From: Amphiura filiformis
Lineage: Eukaryota > Echinodermata > Ophiuroidea > Amphilepidida > Amphiuridae
Direction of reading: 5' to 3'
DNA: 64,000 bases
Assembly: GCF_039555335.1 (NCBI RefSeq)
Contig: NC_092628.1
Location: forward strand, 71,267,706 to 71,331,705
In this document: in pieces, positions 1 through 12,500 of the stretch
Layout: every line of letters begins with the position of its first letter
Numbering within the stretch: position 1 is the first letter of the stretch
Notes under the pieces: model-generated
Databases searched by the model: none
What the model was told of the DNA's origin: nothing
What the model saw: the letters and a program-made list of their open reading frames with translations, nothing else
Position numbers and translations under genes: made by a program

Positions 1-532
1 AATGTTTTCATAATTGTTCAGTTATCTGCCGTTCATCAACAGTGATGTGTGTATAGTATAGAATACGGATTGCATTAGATGGGTTGAACATTTGCATGCA
101 CATTGGGTTTTCTAATGCACCATACACAACCATGTTGCACATGTACATAATTGCACATGGGACGTGATCACCAGCATGTACCAGAACTCTAAACAATGAT
201 ACTTATTTAACATTGCTATTCTATTCAGTGTAACTCTGTTTAAGCCCCATTGGCAATTCTAGACACTGATTTCAAATGTGCTACATTTCTAAGGAACCAA
301 ATGGACAGTTTACAAATGTATGTATATTCAACATTTCCAGAAGGTTAAACATTCAGCGCTACACCTTGGGATTGGCGTGTCATTTTTTGCTGATGATTTG
401 GCGAAAAATAATATGAACATTGAATCAAGAAATGACAATTCATCAGCTTTCAAACTTTTAAATTCACCAAAATGAATAATAAAGCTGCTAATACAGTTAT
501 AACTTGGCACAGTGTAGAATGGAGTAACTTAC

Positions 533-3500
533 TGTGTGTGTATCATCTGTAGAACAGCCCAGTATATCATGCTGTATAAATGCTGCTAGTACTGTATCCC
601 TTTGTTCACCAGGTTCACTCCGCGTTAATCTCTGTGTGCAAGATGTAAACAAGTCATACCACTACATTAGTTAATGTACTATTGTGTGAAGGGGTTTGGT
701 TTAAGGAAACTTAGGATCTAGGATTTAGGTTACGGAAATGATGAAAAACACAGGTTTAAGAGTTTCAGAGTTTTACAGTATGGCTAGAGGGCAAAATGAC
801 ACCCAGAAGACTGAGTAGTGCCAACAAGACTTACCCATCTCAATGCTTGTAGTAGTAATGCTCGTTTCCTTGTCTCTTCATGAAGCATGTCTTCTCTGAC
901 TTTCTCATAATCAAGGGAAGGTAATAAAGGAACTTCATTATCACTGAAAGATAAGATGGCATCATTTGGGTCAGATTATGTATGTTGTAAGGTGTTGCAT
1001 ATTTCATAACCTGTACAAGTCAAATTGAGAGCAACTTGATAGCAAATGATACATATGTGACACGATCTGGTCCATGGGGGCCAAAGGAGGCATTTTTGAC
1101 AATTGAGTTACCGTAATTATTACATTATACATACAATAGGCTATCATTTACTGAAAACACCAAAGGTCTAGCCTACTTGGTTCTAAAGTTATGAAGTTTT
1201 TTGATGTCTATTTTCTTATGTATTTTATTGTTTTTTTATTCCATATTTTAAACTTTATCTCAGTTTCAAATTTGCCGCCTTTGGCCCCCATGGACCAGAT
1301 CGGTCACATATATGCATTGATAGAAAATGTTATGATTTAAAACAACTTACACCTATAATTTTACAGGCCAAATCAACAATATTAATTTATAAACTATCAA
1401 AGGAAAGTAGCTAACAAACAAAACAAACAAAACACAAAACAAATATATTCCTACAAATATGAAAACCAACAAAAATAAAACAAATTTTAAAAATCAAATC
1501 TTTCAATTCAATGCAGAAGAAACATTTTATTTTCTTATAGAGCTAAGAAATGATTATGAAACTGACTAAACACAAACACATAAGGTAAATTGGGACCCTA
1601 CTGGAAATAAGCCTGCATATGTAGTCGGGCTTTTATGAGCTATCCTTGCCTTGCAACTTTTGGTGTTGTGGTATGTATGCCGTTCCAACCTGGGATGGCA
1701 TTTGGTGGTTTGTACATGTATATTATTAAATTATTTGATGCTTTGTAAGTGCTTGATCATTATTTTGTTCTATTTGGTCCTGTCTTTTGTATATGTTGCA
1801 AAGATAAATAAAACTAAATTAAACTAATTGGTAAAATTGTGCCAAAATCAAATAACAAATCTTAAACATTTCTATTTATGATAATGCAAAATGATATGGT
1901 AAAAGTCACAAACAAGAAAGGTACACTGCAGTAAATTTTTTAATTCTTCCGAGTTATGTGCTGTGCGTTGAGCGTATATGGCTTGATCGCATAAATGAAA
2001 AAAAAATCATGCTGATTGGATAATCAACAGTCATGACAACAACACTGTTGACCCAGCCATCAGCATGTAAATTGGGTGGCCACTTCTCTTCTTTAATGCG
2101 ATCTATGATCTCTAGCGCATAACCAGAACTAGGAAGAATTAAAAAAGTTACTGTAGTTACACTAAACTAAGACTTCATTCAAAGCCTTACAAACTACAGA
2201 TCAAAATAGAAATGAAAAATACTATGACCCCTAACCACCTGGTATGAAAATTATCTTACCTACAGTCTCCAAGAAAGATGAACACAGACAGGGTGATAGA
2301 CAGACAGACATAAAGACAGACAATTGCACAGCAAGCCACATTCACACACCATATTGGTGATTTACCTTTTCTCTTCAGGGATTGGGCTGCAAGTAGGACA
2401 TCACATACATGCATATGAAGACAAAGTTAATATATAAGCAGGCATTAGACATGTTAACATGCAGTATAAACACCATGCATAGTGAGAGCAAAGAATTAAT
2501 TATATGACCGAGTTGAGGCACAAAATGTGGCATACACCATTGGGAAATTGATCTTCAGTGTGATTTGTATTAATTATTTTTTATTGTCTCTCATTGATTG
2601 ATGTTCTGCTACATGTAGGGCATAGCAGATAGGACACCACTCTCTTTATAATTATTTTTTAGGGAAGAATGAGACTCTTATCTGTAACATATTTAAATCC
2701 ACCAATGGGATCATAATACATTCGAATTTTTTTCGGAGTTTTATTTTCAGTTAGGAAAAATAAATTTTTATTTTCCCTGATTCCCATGAGCGGCTGGGAA
2801 TCCTGCAGTTTGTGCACTATATGTTTTCCTCAGTGCATCCCAAACCAAAATGGCAATCATGGTTCTTCAATAACAGGCAGTTGTGATACAATTTCCTAGT
2901 ATGTTGTGTCTCAACATTTCCATTGCAGTATGCCAAATGAAGCATACATAATACCACTGTCATGGGAAGTGGTAAAGTGCTCTACATATTATGTACCCAG
3001 CCCTGAAGCTTATAGCTATCGTTCAGGAGACAGAAGCTGCACAAATTACAAGGTCTTTTTGGTTTTGTCAGAAATTATATTAAATTATATTATATGCAAA
3101 CTCAAAATCCTATGTTTTTGTCTCTATTATGGACATCAATCATGTGGTTAAATTATGATCAACTTGCAGATGCTGACCTTCATCGTAGCTTGGCAGTTAC
3201 ACACAGTAACCTTTATTGTGTGCAATTTGAATGCATTTTAGACCAACTGACAGTTATCCTTGACTTTGCCTTATGGTGATTTACTATTGGCTTTTGTTTA
3301 ATTTAATCAAGTCAATAATATAACTGATATGTGCACTGTGCTTTTAATCTGACAGGTGTAATTTTTGAGCTGAGTTAGTGCATTGAAGCATACGGTTTTG
3401 TGTTATAAGACACTGAACAATATTAATGAACATGATGATATGAATTCAAAGATATACATACAAATACTTTACTTATGGATAAGACAAATCTGATGGCAGG

Positions 3501-6500
3501 AGCAATATTTTCCCAGTTTTAGCCTTTTTTAACCCCATACTGCAGTGTACTTCTTAATATTTATACATTAATCTTACAGGAAATGAGTCAAGGAAGCCAA
3601 TAATCACATTTATATTCTCATATGTCTTCCAGTTCTTGATTTTAAGGCAAATGATATATCAAGCAAAAGTTTTTGGCATTTTCCCCCTCTCAAGAAAAAT
3701 CAGGCATGGAGCAGAAATGACACCCTTATATCAAGCATCAGGATACCTTTATAGAACCTTTACCATGCCTCTTGTGTGTCGGCTTTACTTGTCTCAATAT
3801 TTGAGTGCAAACACCGCAAAGTTATGCTCCCCTCCAACCTGCCTTAATGTTTAGCAGAGACCCAGACACCAATGCATTTTGTAAACATTACTGTTACACC
3901 TCTGCCACCACAAAATAGAGTTTCACAAAATTGTGGGTTGATAATGTAAACAGGCATAACCACACTTTTCTTAGTGCTTAGGAAAATTATCCCAACACAA
4001 GTACCGTAAATGGTTTACAATACCAATTGTTTCCAATATGACTCATGATGCACATACATGTATTCATTCATGCAAAGTCAAAATATGAAAACCACAACTC
4101 TCTGCTTAAACAGTGACTGTAATTTTCCAAAGTATAAAAGATGCTGTGTATTACTTGGGCTTAAATTTGAGGATACAGCAGTTAAGATTTTATTCTTAAT
4201 GTATTCTGAAATACTCAAATGATTAAGCATATTGAACATATAATTAGAGATTATGGATTTATTTACCTTGGCTGTACAAATGATGCTCTAATAATTGATG
4301 CAGCCTGAAAGAAGAAATGAAATATATTGAAATAGAAAATGTTCCAATTTATACACTGCAAAGTTACATCTTATTCCTGATAAACATATGAAAAAGTTGC
4401 AAACACTGCAAATAATCTAAAATTTCTCAATTGATTCTATCCATATAGTTCAGCGCGTGTAAAATGGCTGTGTGGAACGCACAATCAATGATGAACAAAA
4501 TCACTGACATTTGTGATTTCATAGAATCTGAGCAACTGGACATATTTGCACTGACGAAGCATGGCTCTATGGTGATAGCCGAGATGATCATGCCTTTGCA
4601 GACATATCAAACACTCTCCCTGGTTACAAATTCCATACACTTCCCCGCTTAGGCAAGAGAGGTGGAGGCATTTGTGTTATACTCCGTGACGGATTTGAAA
4701 ATAATGAAAAAAAACATAGTTTCCAATCATCAGATTGCCTTGAATTATCAATCACCTCAGGAATGCAAGATCATCTGAAGCTGATAACCATCTACAGACC
4801 GCCCAGCAAGTGTAGCAAAGTTCCACCATCTGTCTTCTTCCAAGAATTCAACAGCTTACTTGAAACTGCATGTCTGTGTACTACACCCATGATCATCTGT
4901 GGTGACTTTAACTTCCATATGGACATACCTGACTTAAGTGACACTAGAACCTTAAATGAGATCCTAGCCTCAGCAGGTCTTGTCCAGCTTGTATCTGAAC
5001 CAACGCATACTGCAGGACATTGGCTTGATCTTCTCATTACTAATGAGAATAACAACTGCATAGGTGGCGTTCATGTGGTGCATACTATGCCTTTACCACA
5101 CTATGTTATCAGGTTTAATGTCAATCTAGCTCGACCTCCAGTTGCGGCGTATTCAGATCAAGTTTCGCAAGATCCGCCAAATAAACACTGAAGAATTTCG
5201 TAATGATATTCTGTCTTCTAACCTCAATGATCTTTGTAATGATTTAGACATATATGTTAGTAATTACAACTCAGTTTTAAGTGAAGTCTTGGATAACCAT
5301 GCCCCATTGACTACACATAGTATTATTCCAAGACCAAATACATCTTGGTACAATGAGAACCTCCACAGCCTCAAGCGTGTTAAAGCGTGCAGCTGAGCGC
5401 AAGTGGAAAAAGACGGGTTTGACAGTTCACAAACAAATACTTACTGAAAAATGTAAAGTATACAGAGAAGCACTTAATGCTTCCAAGAGAGAATATTATC
5501 AACTTGAAATCAAAAACTGTGACCAAAAACAACTTTTCCGTGTCATTGATAGATTGTCTGTGCACAAACCAAAACAGGTGCTCCCTTCCCACAGCTCTAA
5601 GGAGAACCTTGTCCAAGATTTTGCAGAGTTTTTCGACAACAAAGTTAGGACTCTCCGTTGTACTCTTGCTGCAAAACAACAGAGTCATTGCTCTGTTGCA
5701 GGGCTCAACGAAGAATCGTGTAGTAGCTCTTTTACCAAATTTTGTCCAGTGACCGAAGAGCGAGGTTTTTGAAATTATCAAGGGATCAAAAATTAAATCA
5801 TGTTCTCTTGATCCCCTTCCTGCTTGTTTGATAGCAGACAATCTAGATTTGCTTTTGCCACATATTACTGCAATTACCAATATGTCTCTTAAAACGGGTG
5901 TTTTTCCCAATGCTCTGAAATCTGCCCTTGTTACGCCGATTCTGAAGAAGCCCAGTCTCGACCCAGAAACAATGAAAAATTACAGGCCTATTTCTAACTT
6001 GGCATTTCTGAGTAAGGTCATAGAGCGCTGTGCTATGAAGCAGTATGTTGAGTATTTAAACTCTAACAATCTTTTTGCTTCTTCTCAGTCGGCGTACAGG
6101 CAGTACCATAGTATTGAGACTGCCTTAACTCGTGTGTATAATGACATCCTCATGGATCTTGATAAACAAGGTGGTGAGACCATTCTGGTCCTCCTAGACT
6201 TAACTGCAGCCTTCGACACCATAGACCATAAGGTGTTCATTAATCGTCTGAAATCACGCTATGGTGTCGGAGGCTCTGCACTGAACTTGTTATCCTCGTA
6301 TCTTCAAAACAGGAGTCAAAGTGTCCTTGTTGATGGTGTGTTGTCTCATCCTGTTGAGATAGATTATGGTATGCCACAGGGGTCGGTGTGTGGTCCCATT
6401 TGTTTTATTCTCTATACTGCCCCCCTGGAGAGCATAATTACTGCTCATGGACTCTCCTGTATGAAGTTTGCTGATGATTCTCAACTGTATATCAGTTTCA

Positions 6501-9500
6501 ATGTCAAAAATCAGGACCGCGCTATAGAGAAAATTGAGAATTGTGTCAAGGACATAAAAACATGGATGTCCTCTAATTTTCTTGTTTTAAATGATAGCAA
6601 AACAGAAATTATTCATTTCACTTCTCGTTTTGCAATGCCTCGTCAATTGCCTTCTATCAGTGTGGGTGATGCTGCTGTCAATCCTACACCCCAAGTGAGA
6701 AATCTTGGTGCAGTTCTTGATCAACATCTTAGGATGGACAAGCATGTCAATAACTTGTGCCATGGCGCTACATTTGCATTGAGCAAGATTGGGAAGCTGC
6801 GCAAATACCTTGACCCGGACTCCACTCACAAACTCATCCAGGCTTTTGTCATCAGCAGGCTTGATCATTGCAATTCACTCCTCCACGGTCTCCCACAGAA
6901 AGATATTAACAAACTTCAAAGAATCCAAAACATGGCCTTCGTCTAATTTCTCTTACAAAAAGCGGGATCACATAACTCCAATTCTTCGCGACCAACTTCA
7001 CTGGCTCCCAATTGAAGAAAGAATCCAATTCAAAATCCTCCTCCTCACATACAAGGCGTTCCACGGTATTGCTCCTCCATACTTGTCTGAATTGATCACC
7101 CTTTATATTCCACCTCGTTGCCTTAGGTCAGGTAATGTGCGCCCCAATGACCATCTGCAAATTGTCCGTTCCCGAACAAAGACCTATGGTGAACGGGCTT
7201 TTGCTGTTGCCGCCTAATACTGTGGAACGCCTCCCGGAACAGATCCATAAATCACCCAATCTTGCTCAATTTAAATCACAGCTAAAAACCCACCTGTACA
7301 GAATTGCTTTCCTTGTTTAACTTATGTCATGTTTTTCCCACATTATTTATTTTGCAATGTAATGAGTACTCTTTGTTTGTTGCTTTTGTCATTTTGCTTG
7401 TTAGCGCATTGAGATGTTTTTTACGTTTATGCGCTTTATAAATATGTTTTAATAATAATAATAATAATAAACATATGAAAAAGTTGCAAACACTGCAAAT
7501 AATCTAAAATTTCTCAATTGATTCTATCCATATAGTTCGATGAATTTCATAGAGATATAAATTGATGTGCATGTATTTATCTGTGCTTCAAAAAACACCA
7601 CATCTTATGCATATCTGGCTATAAAAGTGTGCATCTTCCACACATTACATCTGGGATGTACTGTACCTTTTTTGACATTAAGTAAGCCCAGTTGGTAATT
7701 CTAAATGGTTATCACCAGATTACATCATATGTGTGCAGGCACAAATGTAGGAGTTGCCCTAGTCTGATGCATTTGCAGTGCAGTGATCATAGTTATGCCA
7801 TCAATTTGCAATGCTAGGAGGTGTTCCTATTTCACACTGATTTCATATGCGCATCTATCTATGAAAGCAAATACACTCCTCAAAAGAATCAGTTGAATAG
7901 AATCAGAATTTTTGAAAACATTGGATACTAGATTTCGCGGTTCTCGGGTTGGGTGGTTCTCGTGATAGGACTACCCATATAGGACTACCCATATAGGCCT
8001 ACCTGCCCTGACCTTTTTAATTTAATATTGCACCCCGTATTGAAATATGTTGAAAATAGGCCTATTGATCACACCTGCACGATTAGCCAATAATATTTGC
8101 ATATCAATATCGGTAAACAAATTGAAAATTTAAAAAAAAATGTTATACCAATATCGGATTGGATCGGATATCGGCCGATATTATAAAATCGATATCGGAT
8201 TGGCAGACAAATGCCATATCAGTTGGTATTAACTGAATAAAAGCAATAACTATATATTTGTACTTACCGTTGCAGGCCTGTTGACATCCACAGATTCCCT
8301 GAGTTGATTAGAAAACAGACGGCTACATACAGTTTGAAGGTATTCCGGTGTCACCTGTTATCACAAAATTACAGCAATAGGTCATGTCACGATATAAGTT
8401 TTACTGTGATGATAGTATTAATTTGATAAACCCAAGCCAAGTCAGGGGAACAATGTCATAAAAATTATTTTTATATGCAGAGTTGAAGCATTTAAATCCA
8501 TGTTTTAACTATATTATTTGTCAATTGTAATGCATATCTTCAACTAAGTTACCATTATACTGATGATCTTGACAACTTTTAAGGTCCGTTCATACATGGA
8601 CGTTAGTACGTCCATGGTTCATACTGCATTGTACAGAAAAATACAGCATTGCGGTATTACAATAAAGTTAAATACATTTTAACTTGAAAATGCGACAAAA
8701 ATCAGCAACGCACCGCATAGCTATTGCGGCGTAGTATGAATGGACCTCACTTAACAAACCAGATTAAAACATTAATGTACATGTATCCAATCCTTACCAT
8801 ATTGCCATTAATACATTGTTCTAATGAGTCCACCAGTTCTGCAGTTATTCCTATTAAATTATGGTAATCAGACTGTATATCAGAAAACAAAAAACACACC
8901 AAAAGTTATTAATAATATAGATTCAGTGCGTTGTAATAGATGCAAGTGTAACATGTTTTTATGGTATGTTCTTGACCACGAATGCATCAAAACACTGCTG
9001 CCAATCCAAACCATCTATCTCCATCATGGAAATCCTGGCAAGTCCAAGCTATGTTTGCCTAAGAGTGATCAATGCATACAGATGTATGAAACTATAGCAA
9101 ACAAAATGCTATTATAAATGTAGTATTATTTACTTAATGTTAATCACAATTGATGGGGTACAGTTGATACAAGATGTAAACATGGGATACTTGGTATTCT
9201 CAGTCTATTTCCAAATCCTCCTTCTTTACTTAGTATGAGTATGGGTCAAAATATAACCAGAGACACCGAAGGCAATTGCCTTGGGTGCCCCTCAAATGTG
9301 CAACTTTGGATGTATTCTTTAGAGTGCGATTGCCTTGGTGCCCTAGCAGAATTGTCTGGCTGCCCTCACAATTGCCAAAATTCACTTTTTCCCTGTATGT
9401 CCCCATGTCTGATACCTAACATGAATTCACCAGTTGGTATAATTGCCTGACGCACCTGTAATTTGTTGAATCTCTTTATGTACGTCATAGTTTTCTTCTC

Positions 9501-12500
9501 TGCATCTACCACACTTTGCTGTAATCTCTGCATTTGCTCTGTATTTTCTGCAATTATTTAATACACAAGAAAAGGTATGAGAATATGCATGGAGGAAACA
9601 ATGCTGCTTTGTAAAACAATTATCATCATCATCAAGGATGAATATCACATCAAATACTATACAAATGCATATGATACAACAATGAACCAAAAACCAGTTG
9701 AGGTTAAATGTTTGGACAAAAGTGTTGTAGGGGTTTGAGTGTGTGGGGTGGGATGTATGTTTTGTTTTTGCTTGCTTGGTTTGGCTTTTTATGTTAAGAA
9801 TGATAAAACCATCCTTTTCTTTTATCCCTTGGCCTATTTATGACTTACTCCCAGCAACTGTATAGGGTTTATATAAAAATGTATTTCTTACATTTGAATT
9901 TTTATACAAAAATAAATACATCATTATGTATTAATACAACTTACTATTATTAATATCTTGCTGCAGAAGAGGAAGAGATTGTAAGTCAAGGAAATGTAAA
10001 AATATCAATTAACAATGACATTTTCATGTTTAAAATGAAATCTGTCATCAATCTTCATTGGTTTGGGGCAAATAAACAGGAAGGTAATATCAAAGTGGAT
10101 GACCATTTTAGTACATTTTAGTAGAATAAAGCCTAATTGCTATACTGCTATTGACAAAACTGAAAGAGTCATTCTTGTATTATATTCTTGTATTATACAT
10201 ACTAACACACCCCTTCCATAAAAACCTAAATCTAATTTCAACAAAAATAAATGGCAACACACCATTAACATAATAATGATGTGAATTCGCTGGTGAAGTG
10301 ATGAAATAATCGGATTAACTACCATAGCAATAGCGTAAAACCATTTTTGAATACATCGCGCTGCACTACAAGCAGGTTGCACTCACCACCTGTGTATGTC
10401 TGCAATCATAGATTGAATACAATACCACTCTTTTCAAAGATACTAATCTTACAGGTGCGAGTGATCAGGCCAAAAAAAATAAATTGTGTTGCCCTCCCAG
10501 CCTAAAATCTGGTAGTACAGCCGGCCGGATTTTTTTTTTTTTTTTACCAACTCAACCATTTGATACTATTTCACAGTAACATGAGTAAAGAGAGGCATAT
10601 GCATAATATTGGCTGTATTTTCTACCATATGTTGAATATTTTATTGAAGTAAATATTAATATTAAGACCCTTCACAATTAATTCTTAGTTTACTATTTAG
10701 ATATTTAAAAAAAGGCATAAGGTAACTTAATTATTAGTTATTTATTACTTATTATTTTCTTCTTTTTGAAACAAGTGGTCACAGCCCAATATCAACATCC
10801 TGCATGGTACATTTTGGCACTGCAGATCATATTGCAATTATGGTTGATTTTATACATTGATAATAATATGTGTTATTTGTTTGTTCAGGATTCATGATCA
10901 AAGTAAGAAAGTAGCAAATTAATGTAACAAAAATGTCATAACAGAGAAAATGACAGATAAAAATCAAATAATTAAATATTTTGCATTCTCAATTGTTGAT
11001 GCGGGCGGGAAATAGGAAACTCAAAATCAATTGTGAAGGGCCTAACATCCATGTTATTGGGATTCAATGAGCAAGTCCTACTATCCAATTAAAGTGCTGG
11101 CTTGGGGCACAATCTTTTTAGTGAACGTCAGGGATCCGGGAATAGGCTTGGGGGTACATGTATGATTAAAAAAAAAAAATTTGTTAAAAAAAATAATTAA
11201 AAAAAAAAAAAATTTGAATTATTTTTTTGTTGAAAAAAAACAAAAACAAAAAACAAAAAACCGGGCCCAGATTTTCACGATTTTGACCCGGCGCGGAGGG
11301 CAACACAACATTTTTTTTTTTTTTGCCTCAGTATGATATGGTTCAATGCAGAGGTACCGCATGAATGTACTAGTGAAGTGCGATATATATTCAAAAATTG
11401 TTTTACCCTATTGCTATGGTAGTTAATCTCATTATTACATCACTTTGCCAGCAAATAGGATTCTAAAATTATATGCAAAATCAAGCATGTCATAAAGAGG
11501 ATACATATATATCGCATAATCTTGGTTGCGGTCTAGCCGGTAATGTCAAGCTGAGAAACTTCTCCAATCTTATCTGCAAATCTGGCACCCAATTATCCTG
11601 GAATAACTCCTTGTAAGATGGATGCTTGGTAGGATCAGGCACGAATGGTAGTGCATAGAATGGAAGGAATTCGGTGGTTTGACTTAATGGTGCACCTCTG
11701 GTCTCTAGGAAGTGTTTAAATGTAGTCATAGTCTCCTCAATTTTAACTTTACTCTGCAAATGATAACAAAGAGATATATGTAAGTCACATAAAGAGGGCT
11801 CCGACACCCACCCCCCAAATAAATTGTTTGCTTGCCCTCCACCGACCGACCCAAAATTGACCAAAATCATGGTCGGCCCATTTTAATTTTTTTTTAGTTT
11901 ATCTAAATTTTATTTCAAAGCTGAATTTGGCCAGCAACATTTTTCTTAAGAAGAAAATCATTACTGTAAACTCATTATAACATTTATAACTGCATCAATG
12001 TTTCCAATAAACTTAGCGTCTTATGCCTGTAAGTGTATGCAGCTGCAGTCATTCTAATTGAATCCATTTCTATGGTGTATCTTGCATATTGAAGGTCTGA
12101 AGTGAAGTATTGATGTATCTTTCCACATGACCAATGTTCATTGCCTACAGGCCTATACAGTAGTGAGTCACTAAAAAATATATATATTTTTCCGACCAAC
12201 GGTGAACCGACCCACCCCAAAAATCTCAAAAAATTTTGGGCCTAATTGGCGGATGGATGAAAGTGAAACTACCCAGAGAAGGAAGAAAATGGAAATGTTA
12301 TAAATGAAAACGACAACAAAATTACATTGTGTGACACTCAAAAGATTAGACAGGTGTTGGGAGCTGCACACCTATTCAGTTCATGTGTTGTAAAGATAGA
12401 CTACTTACCAGGTAATTTATAAATAATTAAAACAAAGTTAAATAACTGCTCTCTGCTCTATTTATACATCTTTTCTAACAACTAGTGTAGTACTGGTACA

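Larger units (their letters stand above)
4452..7466 (+). mobile_element. CR1/L2-like LINE, 5'-truncated and frameshifted
   Basis: A non-LTR retrotransposon inserted in an ARMC9 intron, in the opposite orientation to the gene. In order: the start of an apurinic endonuclease domain (WNAQSMMNK at 4470; YRPPS, then GDFNFH at about 4903), a linker, a reverse transcriptase (about 5760-6600; FADD box) and the conserved C-terminal tail ([21 protein letters not shown]). It ends in an AATAAT microsatellite tail, as CR1/L2-type elements do. It begins at the endonuclease N terminus, so it is 5'-truncated. Frames break near 4554, 5150-5390, 5772, 6940 and 7217, so it is dead. It is flanked by a perfect long direct repeat. 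Confidence 0.92.
944..8267. other. ARMC9 introns between 943 and 8268, mostly repeat-derived
   Basis: Apart from the small exons at 2366-2386 and 4267-4304 this stretch is non-coding. It holds two inverted-repeat elements (1053-1311 and 1926-2160), the LINE copy at 4452-7466 and AT-rich sequence. I recognise nothing in 2400-4260; its ORFs are short and lack codon structure. At 7960-8010 the phrase TACCCATATAGG recurs, and at 8140-8210 there is a run of ATATCGG palindromic words, probably repeat ends. Confidence 0.6.

Noticed and set aside
8-196. 62-codon minus frame as the next ARMC9 exon
   Set aside because: No similarity to the ARMC9 residues expected after the exon at 533-631, and no good splice sites.
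5380-5910. 176-codon minus-strand frame
   Set aside because: Antisense shadow of the LINE, which is coding on the plus strand here.
11816-12245. Another TIR element with CCGACC words near both ends
   Set aside because: The ends share words but do not pair well enough to define inverted repeats.
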